From assembly GCA_964608965.1 (NCBI GenBank), contig CAZSPZ010000002.1, positions 140,346 through 204,345 of the forward strand: 64,000 nucleotides of DNA, written 5' to 3'. A model generated the notes under the pieces. It made no database searches, was not told where the DNA came from, and worked only from the letters and a program-made list of their open reading frames with translations. This DNA is from UBA10908 sp964608965. Its GTDB lineage: Bacteria > Bacillota > Clostridia > Peptostreptococcales > Anaerovoracaceae. Position 1 is the first letter of the stretch, and each line of letters opens with the position of its first letter. The position numbers and the translations under genes were made by a program. Positions 17,220 to 27,350 of this stretch are shown piece after piece.

Positions 17220-20200
17220 ATGAAAGCTAATCTTAATGCGAGTTTTGTAATATTTATAATAATTTTATTAGTAGCATTTATGACTTCACCTCTCTATGGG
17301 GAAGAACCTTTAGAGGTTAAAGTTTTGGTCGAAGGCGCAGACATCACATCATCAGTATCACTAGACCTTTGGCATTACAGCGGTGGATACTGGAAGGTGG
17401 GAAATTCGGGTTTTGAAAAAATTACGATAGAAGACGAAGAAATGAGAGATCGAGGGTATGATTCAATTTTATCTGACGAGCTTGCAGAATTTTCTGTTCC
17501 ACTCCCAACTAAAGTACAATCTTTGATTGCAGAAGGGAAGGATGTGGTTGCAACTGTAGTTGCTCGATTTACTCCGATAGAGGAGCTTTTTGAAAGTGAC
17601 ACGATCCAGTTAGACATAATTAGCAATGTACTGTACTTCAATGCAAAACCTAAATTCAACCTTATACATTTTAATGACTTATCATTCTCCGACTATGGTC
17701 TTTCTTTATCCGGCGAGATTCCACTTATCGATCGTGCCTACGGTTACAACATCTACTCTTTATTTGGAAACGGGGAGGCAGGTGCTCAGTCTGCCGGTCG
17801 TATCAATCGCAACTCGCCCGAAGTGGTGGAGGAGGGTTATGTTCATCCTTCGATGATTACCGGCTTAAATGGTGCGTTGGAAGGTGGGCATACGATTTAT
17901 ATTCGAGGGAGCGCGGAAGATTCAGCCGGGTATACCGTTGGGCAAGGTACCTTCGCCGCAGGCGGGGCCGTGGGGCTTTCTTTTTCTTATCCGGTAAAGT
18001 TTCAATTTTACGAGGTGGTGGATGCGTTGATTACGCCGCCTGCGATCACTGGGCCTGCGATTGTGGAAGCGAGTGTAGATGTTGTATTAAACCTGCCACC
18101 GAAAACCTACGAAGGGCATCCTGTGTTTGCCGTAGATGCATCGATTTTCGAAGTGGAGGGCGAGGAAATTTCCGCCGTTCGAGCCTACGAAGAGAATTTA
18201 GCCGATAACAGTTTCCGTATTGTAGAAAATGGCGTAGGCAATCTATCCCGCCGAAGTAATACCCAAGCAGAAGCCGTGTTTTTCGGCGCAGGAAACTACA
18301 ATGTACGATTAACTGTGAATACCCAAAGCGGGGAGACCGGAGAGGACGTTAAGCCGATCACCGTGGTGCGAACGCCTGCTATTTTGCACAGTCTTTCGGG
18401 AACGCAAAAGCAAAACAGAAAGCAGAGCCTTTCGGTTTCTGTGGCCCAAAATCCAAGCTTTCCAATTGTCGAGGTTTGGATGGAATTAGAGGATAGTCAA
18501 AGCGGAGAGAAGGTACACCTTGTTGATCAATTGGCAGGCGGACAGAATGTCCTTCAAAACAGCGAGTTAATCAAGACAAGACCGATACAGCAAGCCGGAA
18601 GCACACAGTATTTTGTAAATTTGCGGCTAGACTTTCTTACAAAAAACACGGAAAACCAAGACTTTATTTATCGCATCTTCGCCAAGGACAGCCGAGGCTA
18701 TACGGATTATGTAGAGGTTCTTTTTCCCGTTGCAAAGGATAATCCACCCGAAGCTGCAATTGACCTTGCGCCGTCGTTTCTCAGAAATAAAGGATCAAAC
18801 ATCGCAGAGATTACTACCGGAGACGTAAGCCAAACAGACGGAGATCAGTTGGATAGGACTTGGTATTATTGGACCGCTTCCCAAGCGGCTATAGATATCA
18901 AAAATTTAGCAGGGTATAGGGATATCAGCTTTGGCACAGGTAAAACCGTACGATTCAACAAGGAAGGCGTCGGAATCTTTTCTGTTAGGCTGGAAGTGCA
19001 GGATGTTTGGACAGAGGAAACCCTTTTGGAATATATCATGCCCTCCGACTACCTGAAAGCAGAAGCGACCTCCAGCAGCGTGGTAGACAACGTTGCACCG
19101 ACAGTAAGTTTAAAAGCGATTCAAACTCAAACAGCAGAGATTCTTATTCTGGCAAAGGATCAACTTTCTTACGGAGAAGCTCTTGCAGGGCAAAGAGAAC
19201 TTTTCCGCCTTCTCCTTGCAGAAGGCATCGATGCAAGGATTCATGTCAAACATATCAGTGCCGCCGGAAACACCCAAGGAGGCCTTATAGAAAACACCGG
19301 GAAACTTACGGTTCCTTATGGATTCCAAGGTACATGGTCGGGATTTTGGGAAAACGGTTCTTTTACATCGGATGAAAGTCAGATATACAAAGCAGAGGCA
19401 ACCTGGAGTATCGGTGCAAGCGATTACGAATGTTACCCCTCCCAACCTTATACGATCAGAGCCTACGATGCTGATACTTTAAATCAAATTTGGGTATATA
19501 CGCTGCCCGCGGAACACTTTTCTATGGGCGCGGACCTCGGAAGCAGCGCTTTTTTCGGCCATGACAGCCAAGGACTGTTTCTCTATTTTATAATCAATGG
19601 ACAAACCATTCTGCTGGATAAGAAAACCGGGGCCGAGCTGGCGGTTTTACCCTACGTAATGAGCGCAAACAACAGCGTAAGCGGTGACAACATTTTTTGT
19701 TTTAAGACCGATGGAATTTACCGCATCAGTAGGACCGATGGAAGCATTCGCAAGATTCTTTCAGAAAATATACTGGGAAACACGCGGTCGATACAGCACC
19801 TAGGCGGCAAAGAAGTCTTTCTTGTGCGAAGAGGCACAGAGCTTTTTCGAGCAGCCTTCGACACAAATTCTCAGACCCTGAATTTATGTAGGTTGCAGGG
19901 AACCTCCCAGGACAGCGGGGTCGCCGTCACTTATTTGGTTGGAATCGACTCCTTTGGCACATTAGTCACAAATACGGTAGAAGGTACTTTGGCAAAGGTG
20001 CGCGCTTTTGACGAAACCGGAAAGTTACTCTATCAATCGACGTCAACCGTTGTTGCAAATTTTCCGGATTGCGTGGTTCCGATCTACGACAGTTCGGGAA
20101 GGATTAATTATATCGGGATAAGGACCTACAGCAGGTCCGGAAGCAATCGCTATGTTTCCGTAACCCTGCGAGGGATTTATAACGGATATGCGGGAACGGT

Positions 20201-23180
20201 CTCCGTAAAACATACAGAAGGATATCCCACGGAAGCAGACCGTCTCCTCTTTGCAGTAGAAAAGGACACTGGAAATGTACTTGTGGGTTTAGGCGCCCAG
20301 TGGACCTACATTGCAGATTCCGGGTATAACAACGGCCCGGTCCACGGATTACCCGAAAGAGCCAAAGTCTTTTCGTTTAATCCGGCGGCGGGCACCGCCG
20401 CCGAGGGCGCCCTCTCCAATCTTTCCGCCGGTTTAAACAGCGTCTTGGAATATGGATACTACAGCCCAGGCATTCTTTTATTGTCCACCGGAGCAAACCA
20501 TCAAGTGGCATCTGCAGCTTACCATAGCACATCGGTATTAAACGTTTCCGAAACAGAGGAAGGTCAGATCAATCGATTCAAGGCAAGACACCTCTCCTAC
20601 TCTTCGGACTATACCCTTTGCAAAGAAATTAGCGGAAGCTTTTCTGCGAGGACTATCGCAGACGAATTTCTTTTGCAGAAAGAACAGGGAGAAAACACTC
20701 TTTTGCTTACCACCGCAACTTCCACAGGGTCCATTTCAAAGGGCTTCGAGCTAAAGCCCGGAAAGACGTATCATTACGAATACAAGACCACGGCAGAAGA
20801 AGATATCCTCTTCGCCCGGACTCGTTTTACACAAATCGGTGCTGCATCCATTGCAGGAAGCAACTCGTATAAAGTGAGAGACGAATTCTTCGAGGATTTT
20901 AACGACACCGAACTAGATCCCTATTTTGATTTGGATGCAAGCAGAGTGGACTCGGGAAAATACACAGCAGCCAGAGTCTACTTATCTCAAGGCTCCAACT
21001 GGAAAAACAAGTACCTTGCGTCTTCTTCTACGGTTGAATTTACGGTTCCAGAAAACATAAAAGGCATTCTTTCTTTCGATTTTGATATTTTAATGGACAG
21101 CGGATGGATGGCCAACTTTTTTACCTTAAGCAAAGACGACGGAACTGCTGTCGCTTGGGATGAGTTTATTCCGGGGTCAACAACCGGGAAATATACCCAT
21201 AAAAAGCTTTTAGAGCCCGGGCATTATACCCTAACCGCTTATGCAAGAGCCTACGGCGGAAGAATAATGGACTATCATACCAAAATCGATAATCTTCGCA
21301 TCTTTTTGGTCGAGGCGAGGAGCGATACGAGTTTATTCGAAGAACATAAAGCACTGGAAACCGTCTCCCAGGTTCGAAGCGAGGGGTCCATGAATTTGAT
21401 CACCGGAAGCTTTACCGCACCAAGCAGCGTAGAAGCCTATGCCAAGCTAGATGCGGAATATATAGAAGACGGGCCGTCTACAGCGTATTCTTCCGTTTCC
21501 GGACAAACCGGACGCTATACGATGAACATAAACATCCCAGTCGCAAGGACCGCGCTTTACTTGGGCGTTGATATTTGGTCTTCGCCCACGATTACAAGTG
21601 GCGATAATTATAATAATGTAACGTTTACCCGGGGCAGCCAGCAATGGAGTTGTGCGTACAACAACCGCTACCCGCAGAGCGCGCTTAGCAATATTCCAAG
21701 AAATTACCGCTTAGCCTTTCGAGGTCTAACCGGCGTTCAGACAATTGATCAACGATCTTCTACCCATAGAAACGCAACCGGTGGCTTCTCCGGGGTGCAA
21801 GCGGTCCTATCCAATCCGGGTGTAAGCGTTCCGCAGGAAGTCTTAGCAGGACAATTCTTTATGGCAGATTCTGCGTTATTTTTTGAAAGTACGACCACCA
21901 CAGGCGATACAGAAATTACATTGATGCCAAATAAAATAGGAGAAACTCAAATCCAAGAGCTAAAGATCTATACCATAGAAAACGGGACAAGAGTATATAT
22001 AGAAGATACTTCTTTTCGAAGAGAAGCTGTACTGCAACAATGGGACACAAAAGAATCGGGTGTTGCAATCGTGGCGTGCAACGCCCAAGAAGAAGAGGCC
22101 GCCGCCATGGTGTATCCAAAAGGTGAGTTTATATCTTATCAAATATTTTACGAGGACTACGAAAACGATCCTTCGAAAATTTCGTATTGGAAATATACGC
22201 ATACGCCTATGAACGATGGAGCCTACCCTTTAAACGGCCAGGTGCTTACGGAGCCAATCAACCGCTTTTATGTTGACGGTAAATATGTGCTGGAACACTG
22301 GCAAGAAGACGATGCTGCAAGGTCCGGATGTTCCCCTTACGACCGACCCAGCAATGTCTGCGCGCTTACCTTTTATATAGAAGGCACGGTTCAAGCACCC
22401 TGGATTACATTTATTCGTACAGATCCGACTAATGTGGAAGTCGGCGAAGACTACGCAGTATATATAGGAGTAGATGATAAGGAAAAGGATACGCTCCAGC
22501 TTACTACCGAACTTTATCATCAGAACGATCCGGAAAAACCTATTTATCTGCATGTTCAAAATGGTTTGGAGGCGGATGTGTTTGGCCGCTATCCAACCAC
22601 AGAAATTCCTATCCCTTATAAAGGAATCGCCGGACGATACGACATCGTAGCAATTGTGCGAGACGAAACCGGAGCGGGTCTTGGCACATATCGCTTTTAT
22701 TGTTTAGCTCCTATGAATATAAAGGGAGAAGTTTCTCACACGAAAGAATGGGAAAAAAATCGTAAGGTATTTAATCTGGAACGTTTTGGAACGGAAAACA
22801 ATACTCCCGTCGACTTCGCGGTATACAGCGCACTTTCCTCGCCTAGGCTTCGGGGAAGCAATGTGTTTTGGCCGGGCGAGCTTTTGTGCCTTGATGCAAA
22901 AGTCTCCGGAAACCCTCTGTCTGTTTCTGCCACCATGGCAGGGCGCCCCGAGTCTAAAATTCTCCTAAAAAAAAGCGCAGAAGCAAATGCCCTTGGAGAA
23001 GTCTCTTACGAAGGCACCCTTCGGGCAGCAGAAACGAGGGCCCAGGCCGGCGCCGCCTCCGCCGAACTACAAACGGTAATTTTTAAAGCCCAATACACCG
23101 GCGGCGCCGAGCTTATCCACAGCGTGGATATCATCTTGGACCGCGACATCGGCTACTGGCAACTGCATCGGTTGTATTAA
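17220..23180 (+). CDS. Giant secreted multidomain surface protein (about 1986 residues), function unknown
   Basis: The ATG at 17220 is chosen over one nine codons upstream because it has AGGGTGG eight bases before it and starts a clean signal peptide (MKANLNASFVIFIIILLVAF). The body is beta-rich. Residues about 250-560 look like Ig/PKD-type modules (PPAITGPAIVEASVDV, PEAAIDLAPSFLRNKGSN). About 720-1090 resembles a beta-propeller, with Trp/Tyr-rich strands such as YDADTLNQIWVYTLPAEHF and TGAELAVLPYV. About 1215-1370 resembles a carbohydrate-binding jelly roll (FFEDFNDTELDPYFDLDAS). It has no SLH, LPXTG or membrane anchor of its own, and ends in DIILDRDIGYWQLHRLY. Probably held at the surface with help from the preceding SLH protein. 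No enzyme motif was seen. Confidence 0.8.
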   Translation: MKANLNASFVIFIIILLVAFMTSPLYGEEPLEVKVLVEGADITSSVSLDLWHYSGGYWKVGNSGFEKITIEDEEMRDRGYDSILSDELAEFSVPLPTKVQSLIAEGKDVVATVVARFTPIEELFESDTIQLDIISNVLYFNAKPKFNLIHFNDLSFSDYGLSLSGEIPLIDRAYGYNIYSLFGNGEAGAQSAGRINRNSPEVVEEGYVHPSMITGLNGALEGGHTIYIRGSAEDSAGYTVGQGTFAAGGAVGLSFSYPVKFQFYEVVDALITPPAITGPAIVEASVDVVLNLPPKTYEGHPVFAVDASIFEVEGEEISAVRAYEENLADNSFRIVENGVGNLSRRSNTQAEAVFFGAGNYNVRLTVNTQSGETGEDVKPITVVRTPAILHSLSGTQKQNRKQSLSVSVAQNPSFPIVEVWMELEDSQSGEKVHLVDQLAGGQNVLQNSELIKTRPIQQAGSTQYFVNLRLDFLTKNTENQDFIYRIFAKDSRGYTDYVEVLFPVAKDNPPEAAIDLAPSFLRNKGSNIAEITTGDVSQTDGDQLDRTWYYWTASQAAIDIKNLAGYRDISFGTGKTVRFNKEGVGIFSVRLEVQDVWTEETLLEYIMPSDYLKAEATSSSVVDNVAPTVSLKAIQTQTAEILILAKDQLSYGEALAGQRELFRLLLAEGIDARIHVKHISAAGNTQGGLIENTGKLTVPYGFQGTWSGFWENGSFTSDESQIYKAEATWSIGASDYECYPSQPYTIRAYDADTLNQIWVYTLPAEHFSMGADLGSSAFFGHDSQGLFLYFIINGQTILLDKKTGAELAVLPYVMSANNSVSGDNIFCFKTDGIYRISRTDGSIRKILSENILGNTRSIQHLGGKEVFLVRRGTELFRAAFDTNSQTLNLCRLQGTSQDSGVAVTYLVGIDSFGTLVTNTVEGTLAKVRAFDETGKLLYQSTSTVVANFPDCVVPIYDSSGRINYIGIRTYSRSGSNRYVSVTLRGIYNGYAGTVSVKHTEGYPTEADRLLFAVEKDTGNVLVGLGAQWTYIADSGYNNGPVHGLPERAKVFSFNPAAGTAAEGALSNLSAGLNSVLEYGYYSPGILLLSTGANHQVASAAYHSTSVLNVSETEEGQINRFKARHLSYSSDYTLCKEISGSFSARTIADEFLLQKEQGENTLLLTTATSTGSISKGFELKPGKTYHYEYKTTAEEDILFARTRFTQIGAASIAGSNSYKVRDEFFEDFNDTELDPYFDLDASRVDSGKYTAARVYLSQGSNWKNKYLASSSTVEFTVPENIKGILSFDFDILMDSGWMANFFTLSKDDGTAVAWDEFIPGSTTGKYTHKKLLEPGHYTLTAYARAYGGRIMDYHTKIDNLRIFLVEARSDTSLFEEHKALETVSQVRSEGSMNLITGSFTAPSSVEAYAKLDAEYIEDGPSTAYSSVSGQTGRYTMNINIPVARTALYLGVDIWSSPTITSGDNYNNVTFTRGSQQWSCAYNNRYPQSALSNIPRNYRLAFRGLTGVQTIDQRSSTHRNATGGFSGVQAVLSNPGVSVPQEVLAGQFFMADSALFFESTTTTGDTEITLMPNKIGETQIQELKIYTIENGTRVYIEDTSFRREAVLQQWDTKESGVAIVACNAQEEEAAAMVYPKGEFISYQIFYEDYENDPSKISYWKYTHTPMNDGAYPLNGQVLTEPINRFYVDGKYVLEHWQEDDAARSGCSPYDRPSNVCALTFYIEGTVQAPWITFIRTDPTNVEVGEDYAVYIGVDDKEKDTLQLTTELYHQNDPEKPIYLHVQNGLEADVFGRYPTTEIPIPYKGIAGRYDIVAIVRDETGAGLGTYRFYCLAPMNIKGEVSHTKEWEKNRKVFNLERFGTENNTPVDFAVYSALSSPRLRGSNVFWPGELLCLDAKVSGNPLSVSATMAGRPESKILLKKSAEANALGEVSYEGTLRAAETRAQAGAASAELQTVIFKAQYTGGAELIHSVDIILDRDIGYWQLHRLY

Positions 23181-23323
23181 AACAAAAACCTGCACCAAAC
23201 AGTAACCAATACGTAACACCTATGTAATGGACATTTTTCGTCAAGCCGGCCATACTGGAAACATAAATAGCCCCAAAGTCTTTATATTGCAAGATATTAC
23301 AGTAATGTTACATTTCCTTGGAT

Positions 23324-23354
23324 TTGTTGCATGACATGGGAGTTATGGTATAAT
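23324..23354 (+). promoter_or_regulatory. Promoter of the main S-layer gene
   Basis: TATAAT lies at 23349-23354. The -35 is either TTGCAT (23327-23332, 16-base spacing) or TTGTTG (23324-23329, 19-base spacing). The start codon is at 23499, giving a long leader of about 140 bases that contains two inverted repeats. The rest of the 318-base gap after the giant protein gene (23181-23323) shows no gene. Confidence 0.65.
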
Positions 23355-23420
23355 TCACTCTGATAGGTTGTGTTTTCAATGTTATGTTGGAAGCATTCCT
23401 ACGAACTTATGTCAAATTAT

Positions 23421-23501
23421 CTTCGGAAGGGGAGGGTAATTTGAGCAAAAAAATCAATTAGAACTCCCCTTCGAAGAATTCTTAAGGAGGAATTAAGAAT
23501 G
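23421..23501 (+). promoter_or_regulatory. Structured 5' leader of the S-layer gene
   Basis: Two nested signals. First, CTTCGGAAGGGGAG (23421-23434) pairs with CTCCCCTTCGAAG (23464-23476), 13 pairs with one bulged G and a 29-base loop. Second, TTCTTAA (23479-23485) pairs with TTAAGAA (23493-23499), placing the ribosome site GGAGG (23486-23490) in the loop and the A of the start codon in the stem. The large loop also contains a possible mini-frame TTG AGC AAA AAA ATC AAT TAG behind a GGAGGG. Long stable leaders are known for S-layer mRNAs; the role here is inference. Confidence 0.6.
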
Positions 23502-25970
23502 AGAAAAGTACTTTCATTTGTACTGGTACTCGCAATGATCCTTGGAAGCGTTAGCATGGCTTTCGCAGCTCCTTCCGATGTAGTCGGAACGGACAGCGAA
23601 ACTTCAGTGAGCGTTCTCATGGATTTAGGCGTAGTAACCGGATACAGCGACGGATCGTTCAAGCCTGCTGGCATTGTAACCAGAGCTGAAATGGCTGCCT
23701 TTATTATCAGAGCACTGGGATTAAACCCCAATGCAACATCTGCTACACAGTTTAGCGATGTTTCTGCTACACACTGGGCTTCCAAGTACGTTGTTTATGC
23801 AGCAAGCCTTGGAATCATCCTTGGCAGAACCGCTACAGTCTTTGATCCGGATGCAACAGTATCCTACGACGAAGCTGTAACAATGCTCGTAAGAGCTCTC
23901 GGCTATACCGAAGCATCCTTGAACGGCACATATCCCGCAGCATATGTTTCCAAAGCAAAAGCTCTTGGAATTATTGGAAGCATTCAGGCAGGAACAGCCG
24001 GAGCTAACAGAGGTGATATCGCTCAGTTAGTATACAACACCTTAAGTTGTGAAATGGGTAAAGTAAATGCCGAGAACGAATGGATAGGGTCAAGTGTTAA
24101 TGGAGATTTAGACACGATGTTGGATCGCCTTGGTGCCGAAGCCTATGTACCCGCTTATAAAGCTGATTATGTTTCATCCGAAACCAATGAATTTTTGGTA
24201 GACGGAACTGAAGATTCTATTATCAACTTAAAGCCTTACCTTGGAATGATTGTTACAGCAAAGGCCAATAGTGATAACGAAATCATTGCTATTGATGGAA
24301 CATTTAGTACGCTTATGAATGGCGAACTCAATGCTGCTGCTGACACATTTACATCCAATGGAGTAGATTATTCCCTTGATACAAATGCAAAGACCGATGT
24401 AGCAAACGGCGGTAATGTAGTTATCAGTGAAAGCGGAATAACAGCTCTCGGTTTTGAGAATGGCGAGATTGCTGCTGCTGTCTTCGCAACAGCTTCAGTA
24501 GAAGGAACCCTTAGTGTTAAAGTTTCCGGATTAACAGTCAAAGCTGTATATGCAGTCTTGGCATGGAATGCTGACGATGCTGATTTCTTCTCGGATTCCG
24601 ATGCAGTTGATATCGAAGAAGATCACGAACTTTTCAACTTTGCATTTGCAGAGGATGATAATGGCGATATCGATATGGATTCCTTCGAACTCGTTGGAGC
24701 ATCTTCACTCGATGCAATTGAAGAAGACTCTGTTGTTCACGTTTATGTAAATGCAAGCGATGAAATATCTAGAGTTGCAGTTGGAACAGAAGTTATTGAA
24801 GGAACTGTAACAAAAGTAAATAGTGCTACTACCAAATATACACTCGGTGGCAAAATTTATGCTGCTTCTGCACTGGATTCTGGATTTGCAGCTCCGACTG
24901 CTGGTGAAGAAGTCAAATTCTACTTGGATGCATTTGGTGATGTATATGATGTAGATGCTATCACAAGCACAGATAATTACGCTATCCTTTTGGATGGTAG
25001 TGACGGCATTGATAGACTTCAAGCTGGAGATGCACTTGCACTCGACCTTTTCTTAGCAGATGGAACAGACAAAGTTTTCTCTGTTGATTCAGACTCCGAT
25101 ATCGCAGTGGTATCCGGCACAGCCGTAATCCTTACTGGCACAGCTGTTGGACTTAGAGCCTATCCTGCTGGCGCACTTGTACAGTACGGACTCAACGCAG
25201 ATGGCGAAATCGATACTCTCGAGATTGCAACAACTGCTGGTGGTGTTGCTAAATCCGTAACAGCGTTTGGAACATATAACGGTAAAGTGGTTATGGATGA
25301 CGCAGTTGTGTTTACATTTGACACATCCTATGCGGCTAGCGATGCAGATGGTTACACTGCAACAACTAAGGACGTAGTACTTGATAGCGATCCATTAACC
25401 GGTACTTATGTTTTGGATTCAAACGAAATCGAATGCTTAATCCTGTATGATTTCAGCACAACAGTAAGCACTTATGCGATGTTTACTGGATGGGCGACCA
25501 TTTCCACAGACTACGACTTTGAAACATATCTTTTGGTTGATGGCGTTGCAACAACATACGAGGCGACTGCTACTGCAAAGGCGGATGCTGTTGCAGGATC
25601 TGTTTCAACAGGTGCAATCTATATGCTCAAGTTTGATGCTAGTGGCGCATTGAGCGATGCAGATACATTTGCGGTCGCGGCAGCAGCTAACACAAGCATA
25701 ACAAGCAAAGCAGTAACTCTTACTGCGGCTACTCCTACAGCCGTATCAGGACAATACCTGACTGATGGTAATGCAGCAGGACCAACTGAAACTATTTATA
25801 CTTTGGCTTCTGATGTTGTTGTTTACACTTGGGATGCCGAAGAAGGCGAATGGATTGTTGGAAGAACAAGAGATGCACGTGGTTTAACAACCGGTGCTAT
25901 CACTTCCATAACACTCTACAGTACTAACGAAGATGACATGGATGTTTATGATATCGTAGTTGTAAGGTAG
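23499..25970 (+). CDS. Probable main S-layer protein (SLH-anchored)
   Basis: 823 residues with signal peptide MRKVLSFVLVLAMILGSV and cleavage near Ala23-Ala24. Three SLH repeats occupy about 30-75 (GVVTGYSDGSFKPAGIVTRA), 86-140 (FSDVSATHWASKYVVYAASL) and 148-190. The remaining 600 residues are rich in Ala, Thr, Val and Asp with few Lys/Arg/Cys, typical of acidic S-layer self-assembly domains. Features marking high expression are an individual promoter, a structured leader, a perfect AAGGAGG and a 13-pair terminator. The many Thr/Ser residues would offer O-glycosylation sites for the glycan made by the downstream cluster (inference). It is the best candidate for the lattice-forming protein. 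Confidence 0.85.
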   Translation: MRKVLSFVLVLAMILGSVSMAFAAPSDVVGTDSETSVSVLMDLGVVTGYSDGSFKPAGIVTRAEMAAFIIRALGLNPNATSATQFSDVSATHWASKYVVYAASLGIILGRTATVFDPDATVSYDEAVTMLVRALGYTEASLNGTYPAAYVSKAKALGIIGSIQAGTAGANRGDIAQLVYNTLSCEMGKVNAENEWIGSSVNGDLDTMLDRLGAEAYVPAYKADYVSSETNEFLVDGTEDSIINLKPYLGMIVTAKANSDNEIIAIDGTFSTLMNGELNAAADTFTSNGVDYSLDTNAKTDVANGGNVVISESGITALGFENGEIAAAVFATASVEGTLSVKVSGLTVKAVYAVLAWNADDADFFSDSDAVDIEEDHELFNFAFAEDDNGDIDMDSFELVGASSLDAIEEDSVVHVYVNASDEISRVAVGTEVIEGTVTKVNSATTKYTLGGKIYAASALDSGFAAPTAGEEVKFYLDAFGDVYDVDAITSTDNYAILLDGSDGIDRLQAGDALALDLFLADGTDKVFSVDSDSDIAVVSGTAVILTGTAVGLRAYPAGALVQYGLNADGEIDTLEIATTAGGVAKSVTAFGTYNGKVVMDDAVVFTFDTSYAASDADGYTATTKDVVLDSDPLTGTYVLDSNEIECLILYDFSTTVSTYAMFTGWATISTDYDFETYLLVDGVATTYEATATAKADAVAGSVSTGAIYMLKFDASGALSDADTFAVAAAANTSITSKAVTLTAATPTAVSGQYLTDGNAAGPTETIYTLASDVVVYTWDAEEGEWIVGRTRDARGLTTGAITSITLYSTNEDDMDVYDIVVVR

Positions 25971-26035
25971 TACTAGAATTTAAAAAAGCTCTTCGGCAAA
26001 TGTTAGAATAGCCATTTTATAAAAGATAACTTTTT

Positions 26036-26069
26036 CCGACCCGAGAATCTGAATTCTCGGGTCGGTTTT
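26036..26069 (+). terminator. Strong terminator after the S-layer gene
   Basis: A perfect 13-pair stem (CCGACCCGAGAAT, 26036-26048, with its complement at 26053-26065) closes a CTGA loop and is followed by TTTTC. It separates the S-layer gene from the next promoter at 26076. Confidence 0.92.
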
Positions 26070-26075
26070 CATCGC

Positions 26076-26104
26076 TTGAAAATACTCCCGTTCTGCGATA
26101 TACT
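26076..26104 (+). promoter_or_regulatory. SigA-type promoter for the SLH/TolC-like/glycan genes
   Basis: TTGAAA (26076-26081) and TATACT (26099-26104) with 17-base spacing, directly after the S-layer terminator. Gaps in the following genes are mostly tens of bases with no clear terminator, so this promoter could drive the glycan operon as well as the SLH gene. Confidence 0.78.
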
Positions 26105-26136
26105 CTTAACATATTTAAAAAGAGAGTAGGTATAGT

Positions 26137-27330
26137 ATGAAAAAGGCAGTAATATTTATTATAACTTTAACTTTGTTGCTATCTAGTGTCACAGTGAGTT
26201 ACGCAGCAAACTTTAGCGATATTTCGGGAACAAATTACGAAAACGCCGTTACTACATTGGCAAGTATGAACATCATAACCGGATATTCTGATGGAACGTA
26301 TCGTCCCGATAGTTTAGTGTCCCGAGCAGAAATGGCCACAATCCTAATCAAAACTGTTGATAAAATCAATTATGAGAATGTAGTTGGCGTTCCATTTGAA
26401 GATGTAAGAGCTCATTGGGCAGAATCTTATATTACTTTAGCATACAGTCTAGGTGCAATTAATGGAAGATCTGATGCATCCTTTGCCCCTAATGGAAAGG
26501 TAACGCATGTAGAAGCCGTGGCGATGCTTCTCCGCTCGATGGGTTATGCGGATGTATCTTTAGCAGGAAATTGGCCTTCGAACTATCTTAACAAAGCTAG
26601 AGAACTTGGACTTTTTGAAAATATTGAGGTTAATGAAAAGGGTAGTGCAAATGCAACTAGGGGAGATGTTGCCCTGATGGCCTCGGTTGTAGCCCAAACA
26701 ATAAGAGATAGATGGGTGGAAGCGTCAACTACCACGGAGCCTGCAACAACTACTCCTGATAACGGAAGATTGAACAATTATAATGGACGTGCAATTGGAA
26801 TACCCCTTAGCATCTCGACAGTTTTAGCTTCTTCCGGAAGCATTGTCGATGAAATAGAATATAGGATGAGCGAGACCGTGTATAAATTACGTACGGAAAA
26901 AAGTGGAACTATTTCAACTGCAACATTTATTCCCTACACCGGAGACTTATACGTAGCTCGAATGTCCAACGGAATAGTAAAAACTCTGGAAAAAGCTTCT
27001 GCGGTAAACGTTGCCCGTTATGTAGAGCTTACGAAAGATGGGCTGGGTGTAGGCAACTTTTTAGAGGTCACCCAAAATAGGGGCGATCTACTTACGGTAA
27101 GTGGGGGTGCAATTTCAGAATTTGGCTACGCAAATGAAGGTATCTGCTACAAGGCCGTTTTTGATGGCGATAACCTTGAATCATTTGATGCCGTTTCTGT
27201 CTCGCATATTGATGCTGGAGACTACGTTCGTGCTTGGGATTTAGATGAAGATTGGGCTGGTATAGCCGTTGTGGTGGTTCTTATCGATGAGAACGACGTT
27301 ACAAAAGCTGTAAATTACGGTATATTATAA
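26137..27330 (+). CDS. Exported protein with N-terminal SLH domains
   Basis: 397 residues. The signal peptide MKKAVIFIITLTLLLSSV is cleaved near Ala23. SLH repeats lie at about 24-68 (FSDISGTNYENAVTTLASMN, GYSDGTYRPDSLVSRAE), 85-135 (FEDVRAHWAESYITLAYSL) and 143-190. A Thr/Pro-rich linker follows (TTTEPATTTPDN, about 205-216), a plausible O-glycan acceptor. The C-terminal 180 residues form an unrecognised beta-rich domain. Its SLH region resembles that of the main S-layer gene just upstream, so the two may be old paralogs. It is 20 bases from the TolC-like gene. Confidence 0.88.
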   Translation: MKKAVIFIITLTLLLSSVTVSYAANFSDISGTNYENAVTTLASMNIITGYSDGTYRPDSLVSRAEMATILIKTVDKINYENVVGVPFEDVRAHWAESYITLAYSLGAINGRSDASFAPNGKVTHVEAVAMLLRSMGYADVSLAGNWPSNYLNKARELGLFENIEVNEKGSANATRGDVALMASVVAQTIRDRWVEASTTTEPATTTPDNGRLNNYNGRAIGIPLSISTVLASSGSIVDEIEYRMSETVYKLRTEKSGTISTATFIPYTGDLYVARMSNGIVKTLEKASAVNVARYVELTKDGLGVGNFLEVTQNRGDLLTVSGGAISEFGYANEGICYKAVFDGDNLESFDAVSVSHIDAGDYVRAWDLDEDWAGIAVVVVLIDENDVTKAVNYGIL

Positions 27331-27350
27331 TAGTTGAAAGAGGAAAAGAG

